A DNA stretch of 64,000 bases from the NCBI GenBank assembly GCA_028287395.1, contig JAQBPR010000227.1, positions 1 to 64,000 on the forward strand. The letters are read 5' to 3'. Position 1 is the stretch's first letter, and each line of letters opens with the position of its first letter. This stretch comes from Bacilli bacterium (GTDB lineage Bacteria > Bacillota > Bacilli > Paenibacillales > NBRC-103111). Shown here in pieces: positions 9,638-18,881 of the stretch. The translations under genes were made by a program, and so were the position numbers. The notes under the pieces were generated by a model. That model had not been told where the DNA came from, made no database searches, and saw only the letters and a list, made by a program, of their open reading frames with translations.

Positions 9638-12600
9638 CTATTTGACTTTAATTGTTCCGCTGCCCATTAATGCTTCAATAGACTGTATAAAAACTCCCGA
9701 CGGCTTCACATAATACTGATTGTTGAGCGCTACAGATTTTTGTGTTTTTTCATAATATAGCACAACTGGCAAGGTTCCAGTGTGTTCCTGTAGAATCGAT
9801 TTCAGCCGAGCGAGGACGCTTTGGTTCTCAAGGGATTCGCTGATTTTCACAAATACGCGCTGCTGAATGCGGGGAGGCGCTTTTTCAGGCTGCAAACGCT
9901 GATTCCGTCCCACTGAGGAAGCACGCTGCATTTGCAAAAGCAGCTGATCTTGCAGATTCGGATTATTCAACTGGACGACATGCTCCGCCAAAAGCTTCAC
10001 ATCTTCGTCTTGCTGCTGCAGCTTCGCCTTTACAAGCAACAAGTCTCCTTTATTCACAAGCGATCCATATTTTTTCCAGGTTTCCGGAAACAACACAACC
10101 TCTGTTTTTTCAATGCGATCTTCCAATTCAAGGAAAGCCATTTGCAGTCCTTTTTTGGTGATAATGATTTTGATCGATACGACCATACCCGCCACCGTAA
10201 CCTCACTGTGATCAGGTAATTCAAGCAAATGTACGATGGAGCTGACTTCCCCTTCACGCAAAAGCTTTTCATAAGCGTCCAAAGGGTGCCCTGATAAGAA
10301 TATGCCGAGCAGTTCTCTTTCCAATTCCAACTGCTGCATCATCGTAAACGGCTGAATGTCCGGATAGTCAATCGTCCAATTGATTTCCTCATCAAAGCCA
10401 AAAAGATACAACTGTAATTCGTCGCGTTCCTTTCTCCACTTCACAGCGGCCTCCAACGTTTCATCCAAGCCTGCCAGAAGCTGTGCACGATGACCAGGAA
10501 GCGAATCGAAGGCGCCTGCTTGAATCAACGACTCCAACACTCGTTTGTTACAAACCCGAAGATCTATTCGGCGACAAAGATCAAGCAAGCTTTCGTAAGG
10601 TTTTTCCGCGCGTTCCTTCATAATCGACTCGATCGCTTGCGTCCCTACATTTTTGATTGCGGCAAGTCCAAAACGAATCACTTGTGCATCATCAAAGGGA
10701 GCTTTTTCGTCAGTTAGGATCAAGCGTTCACCTCTCACAGGTGTAAAAATCATCCCGCTCTCATTCACATCAGGCGGAAAAACTTGGATATTCATTCTCC
10801 TGCACTCATCGATATATTCAGCTACTTTACGATGGTTGCCCATGACGGCAGTCAACATAGAAGCCATGAACTGTGCGGGATAATGCGCCTTTAAATACGC
10901 GGTTTGAAAGGAAAGCACCCCATACGCAGTGGCATGTGCGCGACAGAATCCATAATCTGCAAAGCGGACAATCATATCATAAACCTTGTTTGCTTCCTCT
11001 TCTTTGTAGCCCTGCCGCAGGCTGCCGCTGACAAAATGCGCTCGCTGTTCGTCGAGCACTTCGCGCTTCTTTTTACTGACGGCACGACGCAATAAATCTG
11101 CTTCACCCAAGGAAAAACCCGCCATTTGCGAAGCAATTTGCATGATTTGTTCTTGATAAACAATAATACCGTAGGTATCCCGTAATATCGGCGTTAAAGA
11201 AGGATGCGGATAGGTCACTTCAATTTGACGATGCTTGCCCTGAATATACTTCGGAATAAATTCCATCGGACCTGGGCGATATAGTGCAAGCACTGAAATA
11301 ATATCTTCAAATTCCGATGGTTTCAAATCTCGTAATACGCGCCTTACCCCTTGCGACTCTAATTGAAAAATTCCTGTCGTATCGCCCTTGCTTAGTAATT
11401 CATAGGTCATGGGATCCAAATCGGAAACGCGATCTAAAGCGAAAGCAGGCTCTTGATCCTGCGTTATCCAACTAAGCGCGCGTTCGATAACAGATAGCGT
11501 TCGCAAGCCTAAAAAATCCATTTTCAGCAGCCCTATAGCTTCAAGATGCTCCATCGTGTACTGCGTTAAGGCTGTTTTAACAGTCCCCTCCTGCAGAGGA
11601 ACATATTGCGTTAACGGTTCTCGTGAAATAACAACACCCGCAGCATGTGTAGAGGCGTGGCGCGGCATTCCCTCCACCTTCATCGCCATTTCCAGCAGCC
11701 GAGCTGTATTCGCATGACTTTGGCTGAGAGCTTGCAGCTCCGGAGTTGTCGCAAGCGCCTCCTCTAACGTGACGCCTGGCTGGCGTGGAATCATTTTTGC
11801 GACACGATCTACCTCATGGTAGGGCATATTGAGCACTCGGCCGACATCGCGCACAGCGCCCTTTGCAGCCATCGTTCCAAACGTGATAATCTGCGCTACA
11901 TGCTCTGCCCCATACTTATCGACGACATAATCAATGACTTCATCACGACGTTCATCGCTAAAATCAATATCAATATCCGGCATACTTACCCGCTCCGGGT
12001 TTAGAAACCGCTCAAACAGCAAATTGTAACGGATCGGATCTACATTGGTAATCTGCAGAACATAGGCAACCAAACTACCGGCTGCCGAGCCGCGTCCCGG
12101 CCCCGTAACAATTTTCTGTTCATGCGCAAAACGAATAAAATCCCAAACGATAAGAAAATAATCGGAAAAGCCCATACGTTCAATTACTTCAAGCTCATAA
12201 CGCAGTCTCTCCTCTAACCTACTGCGATGCTCCATTTCCTGCCATGCCTTGCTTTCGCCATAGCGTTGAACGATTCCTTGCGCACATAGCTGCCGCAAAT
12301 ATTCACCTGCTGTGAATGGTTCAGGAATAGGCTTAAAGCTCGGCAAAATCGAATGGCCAAAATCAAGATCCAGCATGCATTTGGCTGCTATGACAGCCGT
12401 ATTCTCCAATGCTTCGGGCACATGCGCAAACAAACGCGCCATCTCATCGTTACTTTTCAAATAAAGCTGCGTCGTATTAAATTTCATTCGTTCTTGATCT
12501 TCAATTGTCTTGCCTGTCCCAATGCATAACAAAATATCTTGCACTGCATGATCCTCAGGATGCACATAATGCGCATCATTGGTCACGACCAAGGGGATGC

Positions 12601-13189
12601 CCGTTTCAGCGCTCAAACGAATCATCGCCTGATTGACCTTCTTTTGCTCCAATATCCCATGATCCTGTAATTCCAAATAAAAATCATCGTCAAAAATGGC
12701 ATGATATCTTTCCGCGGCTGATCTTGCTTCCTCTGCACGATCATGCAGCAAATGCTGTGAAATTTCACCGCCCAAGCAAGAACTCAGGCATATCAATCCT
12801 TCCGCATAGGTTGAAAGATGCTCCAAATCAATTCGCGGTTTATAATGAAACCCTTCTAAGTGAGCAATCGAGGTTAGCTTCATTAAATTTTGGTAACCTA
12901 CGTTATTCTTCGCTAAGAGAATGAGATGATAAATAGGCTGTTCTTGCCTGGAAGCTTTGGTCTTTAATGAACCGCTTGTAAAATACATTTCACAGCCGAT
13001 AATCGGTCGTATGCCGTGTTTAAGACACGATTTGTAGAAAGGGATCGTTCCGTACATCACGCCATGGTCCGTAAGGGCAAGCGCAGACATGCCTAAATGA
13101 GCTGCTTGCGCTGTTAAATCCTCGATACGCGCCGCGCCATCTAATAAACTATATTCACTATGTACATGTAGATGAACAAAATCACTCAT
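9638..13189 (-). CDS. dnaE: DNA polymerase III subunit alpha, DnaE type
   Basis: Replicative C-family polymerase; in Gram-positives with PolC, DnaE extends primers on the lagging strand. About 1183 aa. An N-terminal PHP domain starts FVHLHVHSEYSLLDG and contains ALTDHGVMYG; the palm has PDIDIDFSDERRDEVIDYV with catalytic aspartates and the GPGRGSAAGSLV loop; the fingers carry YGIIVYQEQIMQIA; a helix-hairpin-helix and an OB-fold (VTVAGMVVSI) follow. The track begins at 13210, but ATG 13189 has GAGAGGG 8 bases before it. In Bacillus dnaE also lies next to ytrH-ytrI, as here. Confidence 0.97.
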   Translation of the reverse strand: MSDFVHLHVHSEYSLLDGAARIEDLTAQAAHLGMSALALTDHGVMYGTIPFYKSCLKHGIRPIIGCEMYFTSGSLKTKASRQEQPIYHLILLAKNNVGYQNLMKLTSIAHLEGFHYKPRIDLEHLSTYAEGLICLSSCLGGEISQHLLHDRAEEARSAAERYHAIFDDDFYLELQDHGILEQKKVNQAMIRLSAETGIPLVVTNDAHYVHPEDHAVQDILLCIGTGKTIEDQERMKFNTTQLYLKSNDEMARLFAHVPEALENTAVIAAKCMLDLDFGHSILPSFKPIPEPFTAGEYLRQLCAQGIVQRYGESKAWQEMEHRSRLEERLRYELEVIERMGFSDYFLIVWDFIRFAHEQKIVTGPGRGSAAGSLVAYVLQITNVDPIRYNLLFERFLNPERVSMPDIDIDFSDERRDEVIDYVVDKYGAEHVAQIITFGTMAAKGAVRDVGRVLNMPYHEVDRVAKMIPRQPGVTLEEALATTPELQALSQSHANTARLLEMAMKVEGMPRHASTHAAGVVISREPLTQYVPLQEGTVKTALTQYTMEHLEAIGLLKMDFLGLRTLSVIERALSWITQDQEPAFALDRVSDLDPMTYELLSKGDTTGIFQLESQGVRRVLRDLKPSEFEDIISVLALYRPGPMEFIPKYIQGKHRQIEVTYPHPSLTPILRDTYGIIVYQEQIMQIASQMAGFSLGEADLLRRAVSKKKREVLDEQRAHFVSGSLRQGYKEEEANKVYDMIVRFADYGFCRAHATAYGVLSFQTAYLKAHYPAQFMASMLTAVMGNHRKVAEYIDECRRMNIQVFPPDVNESGMIFTPVRGERLILTDEKAPFDDAQVIRFGLAAIKNVGTQAIESIMKERAEKPYESLLDLCRRIDLRVCNKRVLESLIQAGAFDSLPGHRAQLLAGLDETLEAAVKWRKERDELQLYLFGFDEEINWTIDYPDIQPFTMMQQLELERELLGIFLSGHPLDAYEKLLREGEVSSIVHLLELPDHSEVTVAGMVVSIKIIITKKGLQMAFLELEDRIEKTEVVLFPETWKKYGSLVNKGDLLLVKAKLQQQDEDVKLLAEHVVQLNNPNLQDQLLLQMQRASSVGRNQRLQPEKAPPRIQQRVFVKISESLENQSVLARLKSILQEHTGTLPVVLYYEKTQKSVALNNQYYVKPSGVFIQSIEALMGSGTIKVK

Positions 13190-13264
13190 ATGCCGTTCCC
13201 TCTCGATCAAGCTCTATCCTTCTATTTTAACATAGCCGTTCGTAAAAGCGAACCCGTATTCGCA

Positions 13265-13293
13265 TACTTATTTCAATGGCATGTACATACATA
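13265..13293 (+). promoter_or_regulatory. Possible sigma-E promoter of ytrHI
   Basis: CATACATA at 13286-13293 resembles the sigma-E -10 (CATACA-T), with ATACTTATT upstream as a weak -35. ytrH and ytrI are known sigma-E genes in Bacillus subtilis. The -10 also sits inside a 7-bp inverted repeat, CATGTAC (13280-13286) and GTACATG (13298-13304). The match is suggestive only. Confidence 0.35.
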
Positions 13294-13325
13294 TGAAGTA
13301 CATGAAGGGAAAGGTAGGCTTGGCA

Positions 13326-13658
13326 ATGGCACAATTCATCACCAAATTGGCATCGGATTTCTTCATTGCGTTTGGCATTGTACTGGGTGGGAGTTTGTTA
13401 GGCGGCATTTGCGCGGTCATTTTTCTTGAGCCGCCATCTATTACCATGGAGCGTATAGCCGGAAACATTAAAATCTGGGCGATGGTTGCTGCTGTAGGCG
13501 GAACAATCGACCCGCTTCGCCTGATTGAAAGTCACTTTCTCGAAGGCTATCTTTCGCCTGCGATCAAACAAATTTTATATATTATCAGTGCTTTTGTCGG
13601 CGCACATCTTGGTTTCTTACTCATTCAATGGATTTGCAAAAGCACAGGAGAGCCATGA
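13326..13658 (+). CDS. ytrH: Sporulation membrane protein YtrH
   Basis: The product from ATG 13326 is 110 aa, very close to Bacillus YtrH (about 113 aa). It has three hydrophobic segments: FFIAFGIVLGGSLLGGICAVIF, IWAMVAAVGG, and a C-terminal ILYIISAFVGAHLGFLLIQW. AAAGGTAGG ends 7 bases before the start, whereas the longer start at 13281 has no site. YtrH is a sigma-E-dependent mother-cell membrane protein needed for efficient sporulation; its molecular role is not known. The stop overlaps the ytrI start (ATGA), so the two are translationally coupled. Confidence 0.88.
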   Translation: MAQFITKLASDFFIAFGIVLGGSLLGGICAVIFLEPPSITMERIAGNIKIWAMVAAVGGTIDPLRLIESHFLEGYLSPAIKQILYIISAFVGAHLGFLLIQWICKSTGEP

Positions 13659-14155
13659 GAATTCCCCCTTTTGAACGTTATGAAAAAACCTTTGTTGGCC
13701 TGGGCATATTTATTGTCGGCATGATCGTGGGCAGTGCCATTTTCATGGCTATCTATCAAAACAATTTCAGCCTGCTATCGATTCAAAATCAACACATGCG
13801 TACGGAAATAGAAAGCTTAAAAACGACCAATAAAAATCTCAGTCTAAAACAGAATAGAGTTGCGCCTTCTGCAATCCGCTCCATCGCTGTTATTTTCGAA
13901 GCCAAAAACGATGCAGCCAAGCTAGACGAAATAAGCGAAAATGAGCTGCGCAAAAAGATCGTTCAGGATCTGCAGTTCCTGAATGGCAAAGCCATTGCCA
14001 AGCTTAAGGAAGACCCCCTGCTTTACCGTAATTTAATCGATGGTAAAACATATCACGCGATTGGAGAACGTGACTATGTCGTCTATGTGCGCACGTTTAT
14101 GGTCATTGAATCTAACTTGATCCTCACCGTAAACCCCACTCTGTTACGCAGGTGA
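13655..14155 (+). CDS. ytrI: Sporulation membrane protein YtrI
   Basis: The 166-aa product has one transmembrane segment (VGLGIFIVGMIVGSAIFMAIY, about residues 15-35), then a short coiled stretch (LLSIQNQHMRTEIESLKTTN), and a C-terminal domain that should face the mother cell or intermembrane space. Length and arrangement match Bacillus YtrI (167 aa). ATG 13655, preceded by ACAGGAG, is the start rather than 13628. It overlaps the ytrH stop by 4 bases. The function beyond a requirement in sporulation is unknown. Confidence 0.87.
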   Translation: MRIPPFERYEKTFVGLGIFIVGMIVGSAIFMAIYQNNFSLLSIQNQHMRTEIESLKTTNKNLSLKQNRVAPSAIRSIAVIFEAKNDAAKLDEISENELRKKIVQDLQFLNGKAIAKLKEDPLLYRNLIDGKTYHAIGERDYVVYVRTFMVIESNLILTVNPTLLRR

Positions 14156-14243
14156 CAATATTTACTTAAGGAGTTGATTTTATCGCCAATAATCAGTAAA
14201 GTGGAGAAAAATACGATTTGTTTTAGAAGGAGTTTTTCCAGTT

Positions 14244-14540
14244 ATGAAAGATGTAATTTCCTATTTTATTTCTACAGTTATTATTTTGTCACTCTGCTTT
14301 TCGATATTTTACAGTTACCGTCAACGTACGCAAACCGATGCCATCAAAAAGGGAATTCTCGCAGCAAAAATGAACATTTCGATGGGTTCTATGCTTGTAT
14401 TCATGGCGCTTTTGCAAATTTTTTTATTCGAGGCCAATTCAGCACGCACGATCCTCGGCATCTTATTCCTATTGCTCGGATTGTTCAACCTCTTTTCAGG
14501 ATTTCGCAATTATATTCATTTTCATTCATTCAAACGCTAA
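14244..14540 (+). CDS. ytpI: YtpI-like small membrane protein
   Basis: 98 aa with three transmembrane helices (ISTVIILSLCFSIFYSY, MGSMLVFMALLQIFLFEA, ILGILFLLLGLFNLFSGF) separated by a charged RQRTQTDAIKKG loop. Length, topology and position next to ytoI match Bacillus YtpI. AGAAGGAG precedes the ATG. The function is unknown. The longer ORF at 14174 in another frame has no support. It ends 18 bases from the stop of the convergent ytoI. Confidence 0.8.
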   Translation: MKDVISYFISTVIILSLCFSIFYSYRQRTQTDAIKKGILAAKMNISMGSMLVFMALLQIFLFEANSARTILGILFLLLGLFNLFSGFRNYIHFHSFKR

Positions 14541-14558
14541 TAGAATGTGTTTAATTTT

Positions 14559-15899
14559 CTATTGATCAAAAACTTGTGCAGTTAGCAATGCTTTGGACAC
14601 AAGCTGTCCCTCGTGATAAATTTCCACGTCAATTTTAGCAAATTTTCGGCTGATTTCAATGATTTTCGGACGTATTTCAATTATACTTTCCATTTGCACG
14701 GGTTTAATAAAATAAGTCGACATGTTATCTATGACCAAATCGCCTTTTTTGTGTTCATGAACCACATAGTAAGCCGCTTGTGTCATTAATGTAGTCAAAA
14801 TGCCTGCCGAACCTGATCCGAAGTAGTTAGACATTTGCGGTGAAATCACGCCGCGAAAAGCCAATTCTCCGCGCTCATCCCGAAATTCCTCAAAACCCGA
14901 CCAGATCAAATCTTCAAAGGTTTCGCCAATTTGCGGCTGCCGCTGAATGTACTGCATGACCTTTAAGACATCGTTGCGGCTAATGACCCCAATCATTTTC
15001 CGATTATTCGCATCAACCACAGGCAGCAGTTCAATGCCTTCCCACACCATTAAGTGCGCGGCGGAAGCAATCGAAGTACGCAAATGAACAGTCAACGGGT
15101 TGCGCGTCATTAATTTATCCAGCGTATGACTCGGATCCGCATTCACGATATCCTTCGACGTAATCATGCCAATTACGCGGTTCCACTCATCCACGACTGG
15201 AAAGCGACTGTGGCCGGTTTTTTCAACTAATTGCTGCCAATCCTGCATCGTGTGATTATTTTTCAAAGCATGCACAATAGAGTCCGAAGATACAATGTCC
15301 TCCACTAACATAATCTTTTTCTTAATTAAACGATCATAAATCGCCCGATTGATCATGGAAGCCACTGTAAACGTATCATAGCTGCTGGAAATGATCGGGA
15401 GTCCCAATGTGTTTGCTAAAGCCTTCACGTCGTCACTTGTATCAAAGCCTCCCGTTATTAAAACAGCGGCTCCCTGCTCCAACGCACAAATATGCGCCTT
15501 TTCACGATTGCCTACAATCAGCAAATTACCCGCGTCAATATAACGCATCATCGCTTCCTGCTGCATCGCGCCGATCACAAATTTGTTTAACGTTTTGGAA
15601 AGACCCTCTGCACCGCCCAGTACTTCACCATCGACAATATTCACCACTTCACCATAGGTTAGCTTATCGATATTACTGCGCTTTTTTTTCTCTACACGCA
15701 CGGTTCCGATTCGTTCTTTGGTGCTGACCAAGCCTTGATTTTCAGCCTCTTTAATCGCGCGATAGGCCGTTCCTTCACTAACTTCCAACACCTTCGCGAT
15801 TTTTCGCACTGAAATTTTATTGCCAACTTTTAAACTTTCAATATGTCTGAGAATTTGTTCATGTTTAGTCACTGTTTCAGCATTAACGTCCATTTCCAT
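14559..15899 (-). CDS. ytoI: YtoI-type regulator: HTH, DRTGG, CBS pair, hotdog
   Basis: 446 aa in four parts: an N-terminal GntR/MarR-like winged helix (ISVRKIAKVLEVSEGTAYRAIKEAE, residues about 28-55), a DRTGG domain (about 75-185; VLITGGFDTSDDVKALA), two CBS motifs (about 195-315; HSRFPVVDEWNRVIGMITSKDI and ELLPVVDANNRKMIGVISRNDV), and a C-terminal hotdog domain (about 330-446). This is the Bacillus YtoI architecture. It is likely a ligand-responsive regulator binding an adenine nucleotide at the CBS pair and an acyl-CoA-like molecule at the hotdog domain; neither ligand is proven. AAAGGTGG precedes the start. Confidence 0.88.
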   Translation of the reverse strand: MEMDVNAETVTKHEQILRHIESLKVGNKISVRKIAKVLEVSEGTAYRAIKEAENQGLVSTKERIGTVRVEKKKRSNIDKLTYGEVVNIVDGEVLGGAEGLSKTLNKFVIGAMQQEAMMRYIDAGNLLIVGNREKAHICALEQGAAVLITGGFDTSDDVKALANTLGLPIISSSYDTFTVASMINRAIYDRLIKKKIMLVEDIVSSDSIVHALKNNHTMQDWQQLVEKTGHSRFPVVDEWNRVIGMITSKDIVNADPSHTLDKLMTRNPLTVHLRTSIASAAHLMVWEGIELLPVVDANNRKMIGVISRNDVLKVMQYIQRQPQIGETFEDLIWSGFEEFRDERGELAFRGVISPQMSNYFGSGSAGILTTLMTQAAYYVVHEHKKGDLVIDNMSTYFIKPVQMESIIEIRPKIIEISRKFAKIDVEIYHEGQLVSKALLTAQVFDQ

Positions 15900-15916
15900 C
15901 CTCTAATCCACCTTTT

Positions 15917-18421
15917 TCAACGCATTTTAAGAAATGTGGTCATTTCCTCAACTTCCAATGGTTCGCTAATAATATAGCCTTGAATTTCGGTGCATTTTCT
16001 GGCTCGTAAAAAAACGAGTTGTTCATAGGTTTCGACACCTTCCGCAACAACGGATAGTTTTAACCGGCGCGCTAAGGCAATCACCGTCTTCGTAATGGCT
16101 GCATCCTTGGAATCCGCTGATATATCTTGAATAAATGAGTTGTCCATTTTCAAAGTATCAATCGGAAAAAGCTTTAAATAGCTTAAAGAGGAAAACCCTG
16201 TGCCAAAATCATCAATCGATATTTTGACGCCCAATTCTCGTAATAAATTTAGTTTTGTTATCGTCATAGGGGCATTTCGCATAACCATGCTTTCAGTCAA
16301 TTCTAATTCCAACCAACAGGGTTCTAATCCGGTCTCTTTCAAGACGCGATTTACACATTGATAGAAATCATCTCGTTGAAATTGTAACGCAGAAATATTG
16401 ACTGAAACACGAATGGGAGACAAACCTTCTTTTTGCCATGCTTTATTCTGCAAGCAAGCGCTGCGCAATACCCACTCGCCAATTTCTATAATCGAACCTG
16501 ATTCTTCAGCTAATGAAATAAAATCTTCAGGATAAAGCAGACCCTGCTCCGCATGCTGCCAACGAATGAGAGCTTCCACACCGGTAATTTGTCCGGTAGC
16601 TAATTGTTGCTTAGGTTGATAATGCAGCAAAAATTCATCTCGTATCAGGGCTTCATGCAACGCTTTTTCCATTTGTAATCGTTCTTTTGCTTGCGCATTC
16701 ATTTCTTGCTCATAGAGTTGATAACTGTTTCGTCCTTGTGATTTAGCATAATACATGGCGGCATCTGCATTTCGAATCAACACTTCGGGGTCGTTTCCAT
16801 GCTGTGGAAATACACTTATACCTAAACTTCCCGAAATCGTCAATTCAAGGGACTCCAGCTTCAACGGCATGGATAAAGCAGCTAATAGTTTTTCAGCCAA
16901 TCCGGTCATTTGATCCAATTCTTTTAAGCCTGACAAAATAATCATAAATTCGTCGCCGCCCATACGCGTAACCGTATCTGACGCACGCAAACACAATTTC
17001 AGCCTTTCCGCCACATTCTGAAGAAGACTATCTCCCACACTATGCCCATACGTATCATTAACTGCTTTAAAACGATCTAAATCCAAAAACATCACACCGA
17101 CTAGCTCCTGATTACGTGAAGCCATTGCTAAAGCTTGCCCCAGCCGATCATTAAATAGAACCCGATTTGGCAAACCTGTCAGAGAATCATGATAAGCTAA
17201 AAATTTAATCTGTTCTTCCTGACTTTCACGCTCATTTAACATTTTTTCTAATGAAATCGCCATTTTGTTATAAGCAATTCCCACAGCCTGCAGCTCGTCC
17301 TTCGTATCAAGGTAAACACGTTCTCTTAAATTCCCATTTGACATTCGGGCTGCTGAACGCATCAATTTATAAATCGCGCGATGTACAGAAAGATAAAATC
17401 CCACAAACAAATAGACTAAGAGCAAACCAACTAAACAAGTAAATCCAGTTACAAAGTATTTTTTTTGTTTAAGCGCGTCCATTTTTTGCTTTAATACATC
17501 ATTTAAGATCGGTATCCCTGCATCAAATAATTTGTAACCATCATTCAAAGCATCTGTTCCCAAATTAAATTGATTTTGCGAATGGATTTGTGAAAAATCA
17601 GATAGCCTCAGAATCGTTTGCGTTAATTCGTCGTGAAAAATATGGAAGGTTAAAGCATAATGAACTAAGTATGGCTGTAGATCGTTGGAGCTGCGACTTA
17701 TGTATGAGTAATCCTGCAGATCTTTCTGAATCACTTCAAATTCGGGTTCAAATGTACCCGCTAAGACAATCATTCTTAATCGATCTGCTTCAGTTAGAAA
17801 ATTTCCGGCTACCGCACCTGAACTAAGTCCCCTGGCTTGTCCAACCGTTTCCAACATTTCAGGCAATTTATCAAGCAAACCCTCAATTAAGCTGCTTCCT
17901 TCACGATCTTGCTTAAGCCCCGAATAACTATTCACACTCGAAATCTGCGCTTGAATAAGTTTAACTATGTCCGAATGCTTCGTAAAGTTATCCAGAGAGC
18001 TGCCTTCACTTCCTGTCTTACTTAACAAGGCCTGCCATTCTCGTTTCAAATCTACCCAATGACTATTGTTTGCCCACTTCTCATCCAGCTTATTTTCAAA
18101 CCAATCCATATTCGCTATATCCTCATTAATTAACTTTTCATTTTCCGCGACCGCCTGCTTATTTTCTGTATCCCCATTCAACATCATGTAAGTTAAGCCT
18201 CGATGCTGTTGGATATGCTCCACTAAATGGCGGACAACAGCATTATACTCAACCCCTTCTGTTTCTAACTTCACAACAGCAATCTTTTGATTCAGATCTG
18301 AAATGAGTAAATATAGGGTGAGTCCTATCGGTAATAGAAAAAGAAGGCCAATGAGTGAAAACTTTTGTAGATAACTCAAGCGATTCATTAAACTAACGCC
18401 AGGAAAAAATAATCTTCTCAT
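15917..18421 (-). CDS. Membrane GGDEF-EAL protein with NIT-like sensor
   Basis: 834 aa. A transmembrane helix (about 22-40), an extracytoplasmic helical domain (about 50-310) with HLVEHIQQHRGLTYMML and ARGLSSGAVAGNFL, both typical of the NIT nitrate/nitrite-sensing fold, a second helix (about 322-345), HAMP (about 345-395), GGDEF (about 415-575) and EAL (about 590-834). GGDEF is intact at residues 488-492 with an RxxD inhibitory site (RASD) five residues before it, and EAL (616-618), DDFGTG and AEGVET are present. Both c-di-GMP synthesis and breakdown are therefore possible. Ligand identity is inferred. The start is less certain: an in-frame ATG lies 11 codons later. Confidence 0.9.
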   Translation of the reverse strand: MRRLFFPGVSLMNRLSYLQKFSLIGLLFLLPIGLTLYLLISDLNQKIAVVKLETEGVEYNAVVRHLVEHIQQHRGLTYMMLNGDTENKQAVAENEKLINEDIANMDWFENKLDEKWANNSHWVDLKREWQALLSKTGSEGSSLDNFTKHSDIVKLIQAQISSVNSYSGLKQDREGSSLIEGLLDKLPEMLETVGQARGLSSGAVAGNFLTEADRLRMIVLAGTFEPEFEVIQKDLQDYSYISRSSNDLQPYLVHYALTFHIFHDELTQTILRLSDFSQIHSQNQFNLGTDALNDGYKLFDAGIPILNDVLKQKMDALKQKKYFVTGFTCLVGLLLVYLFVGFYLSVHRAIYKLMRSAARMSNGNLRERVYLDTKDELQAVGIAYNKMAISLEKMLNERESQEEQIKFLAYHDSLTGLPNRVLFNDRLGQALAMASRNQELVGVMFLDLDRFKAVNDTYGHSVGDSLLQNVAERLKLCLRASDTVTRMGGDEFMIILSGLKELDQMTGLAEKLLAALSMPLKLESLELTISGSLGISVFPQHGNDPEVLIRNADAAMYYAKSQGRNSYQLYEQEMNAQAKERLQMEKALHEALIRDEFLLHYQPKQQLATGQITGVEALIRWQHAEQGLLYPEDFISLAEESGSIIEIGEWVLRSACLQNKAWQKEGLSPIRVSVNISALQFQRDDFYQCVNRVLKETGLEPCWLELELTESMVMRNAPMTITKLNLLRELGVKISIDDFGTGFSSLSYLKLFPIDTLKMDNSFIQDISADSKDAAITKTVIALARRLKLSVVAEGVETYEQLVFLRARKCTEIQGYIISEPLEVEEMTTFLKMR

Positions 18422-18497
18422 CGTTTTTCATCCATCCACTCGTTTGCTGTTCTATAACATATAATTGTATACGCTAGTTCATTATAATTCAATCAAA

Positions 18498-18725
18498 TTA
18501 TAAGCTGCGCATCCGTTCCATCTGTTTCAGCTTCAGCTTCACTTCTTTGTCGACCTGTAGAACACCATGTAAATGCGCAGCAATCACAGTAAGCGCCAAT
18601 GAGAGCCAAACAATAGCGAATATCGTTGGCAGAGTGAAACCATGACCTACCTGCAGCTGTGGCACGGCGTACAGCATCATGCCTAGAGCTAGAATAATAC
18701 TAACCATATTAAGCCATCCTTTCAT
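18498..18725 (-). CDS. Small membrane protein, 75 aa, unknown
   Basis: Two predicted membrane helices (MVSIILALGMMLYAVPQL and LPTIFAIVWLSLALTVIAAHLHGVL) followed by a charged, probably cytoplasmic tail KEVKLKLKQMERMRSL. A strong AAGGAGGGG site precedes the ATG, so it is a real gene. I do not recognise a named family. It lies directly upstream of the GGDEF-EAL gene on the same strand (76 bases apart) and divergent from the YheD cluster. Confidence 0.72.
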   Translation of the reverse strand: MKGWLNMVSIILALGMMLYAVPQLQVGHGFTLPTIFAIVWLSLALTVIAAHLHGVLQVDKEVKLKLKQMERMRSL

Positions 18726-18881
18726 AAAAAAATCCCCTCCTTCTTCTGCTTCATTACACTCTTTATTGTATGAAATCTCAGCATTTACTATGTTTTTGTT
18801 TTATTCGAAGATGGGCATTAAATAAGCACCAAGGAAAATATGCCCTCATATGATGAATGAGTGCTGGAAGGAGGGCCGACT

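Noticed and set aside
13238-13256. GTTCG-N6-CGAAC palindrome in the dnaE-ytrH gap as a LexA box
   Set aside because: The Bacillus LexA site is CGAAC-N4-GTTCG; the half-sites here are in the opposite order and spacing.
13172-13429. 85-aa plus-strand ORF across the dnaE start and ytrH
   Set aside because: Out of frame with ytrH, overlaps the dnaE start, and lacks a ribosome site; ytrH in the other frame has full family support.
14174-14554. 126-aa plus-strand ORF overlapping ytpI
   Set aside because: The ytpI frame has a strong ribosome site and family topology; this is its shadow.
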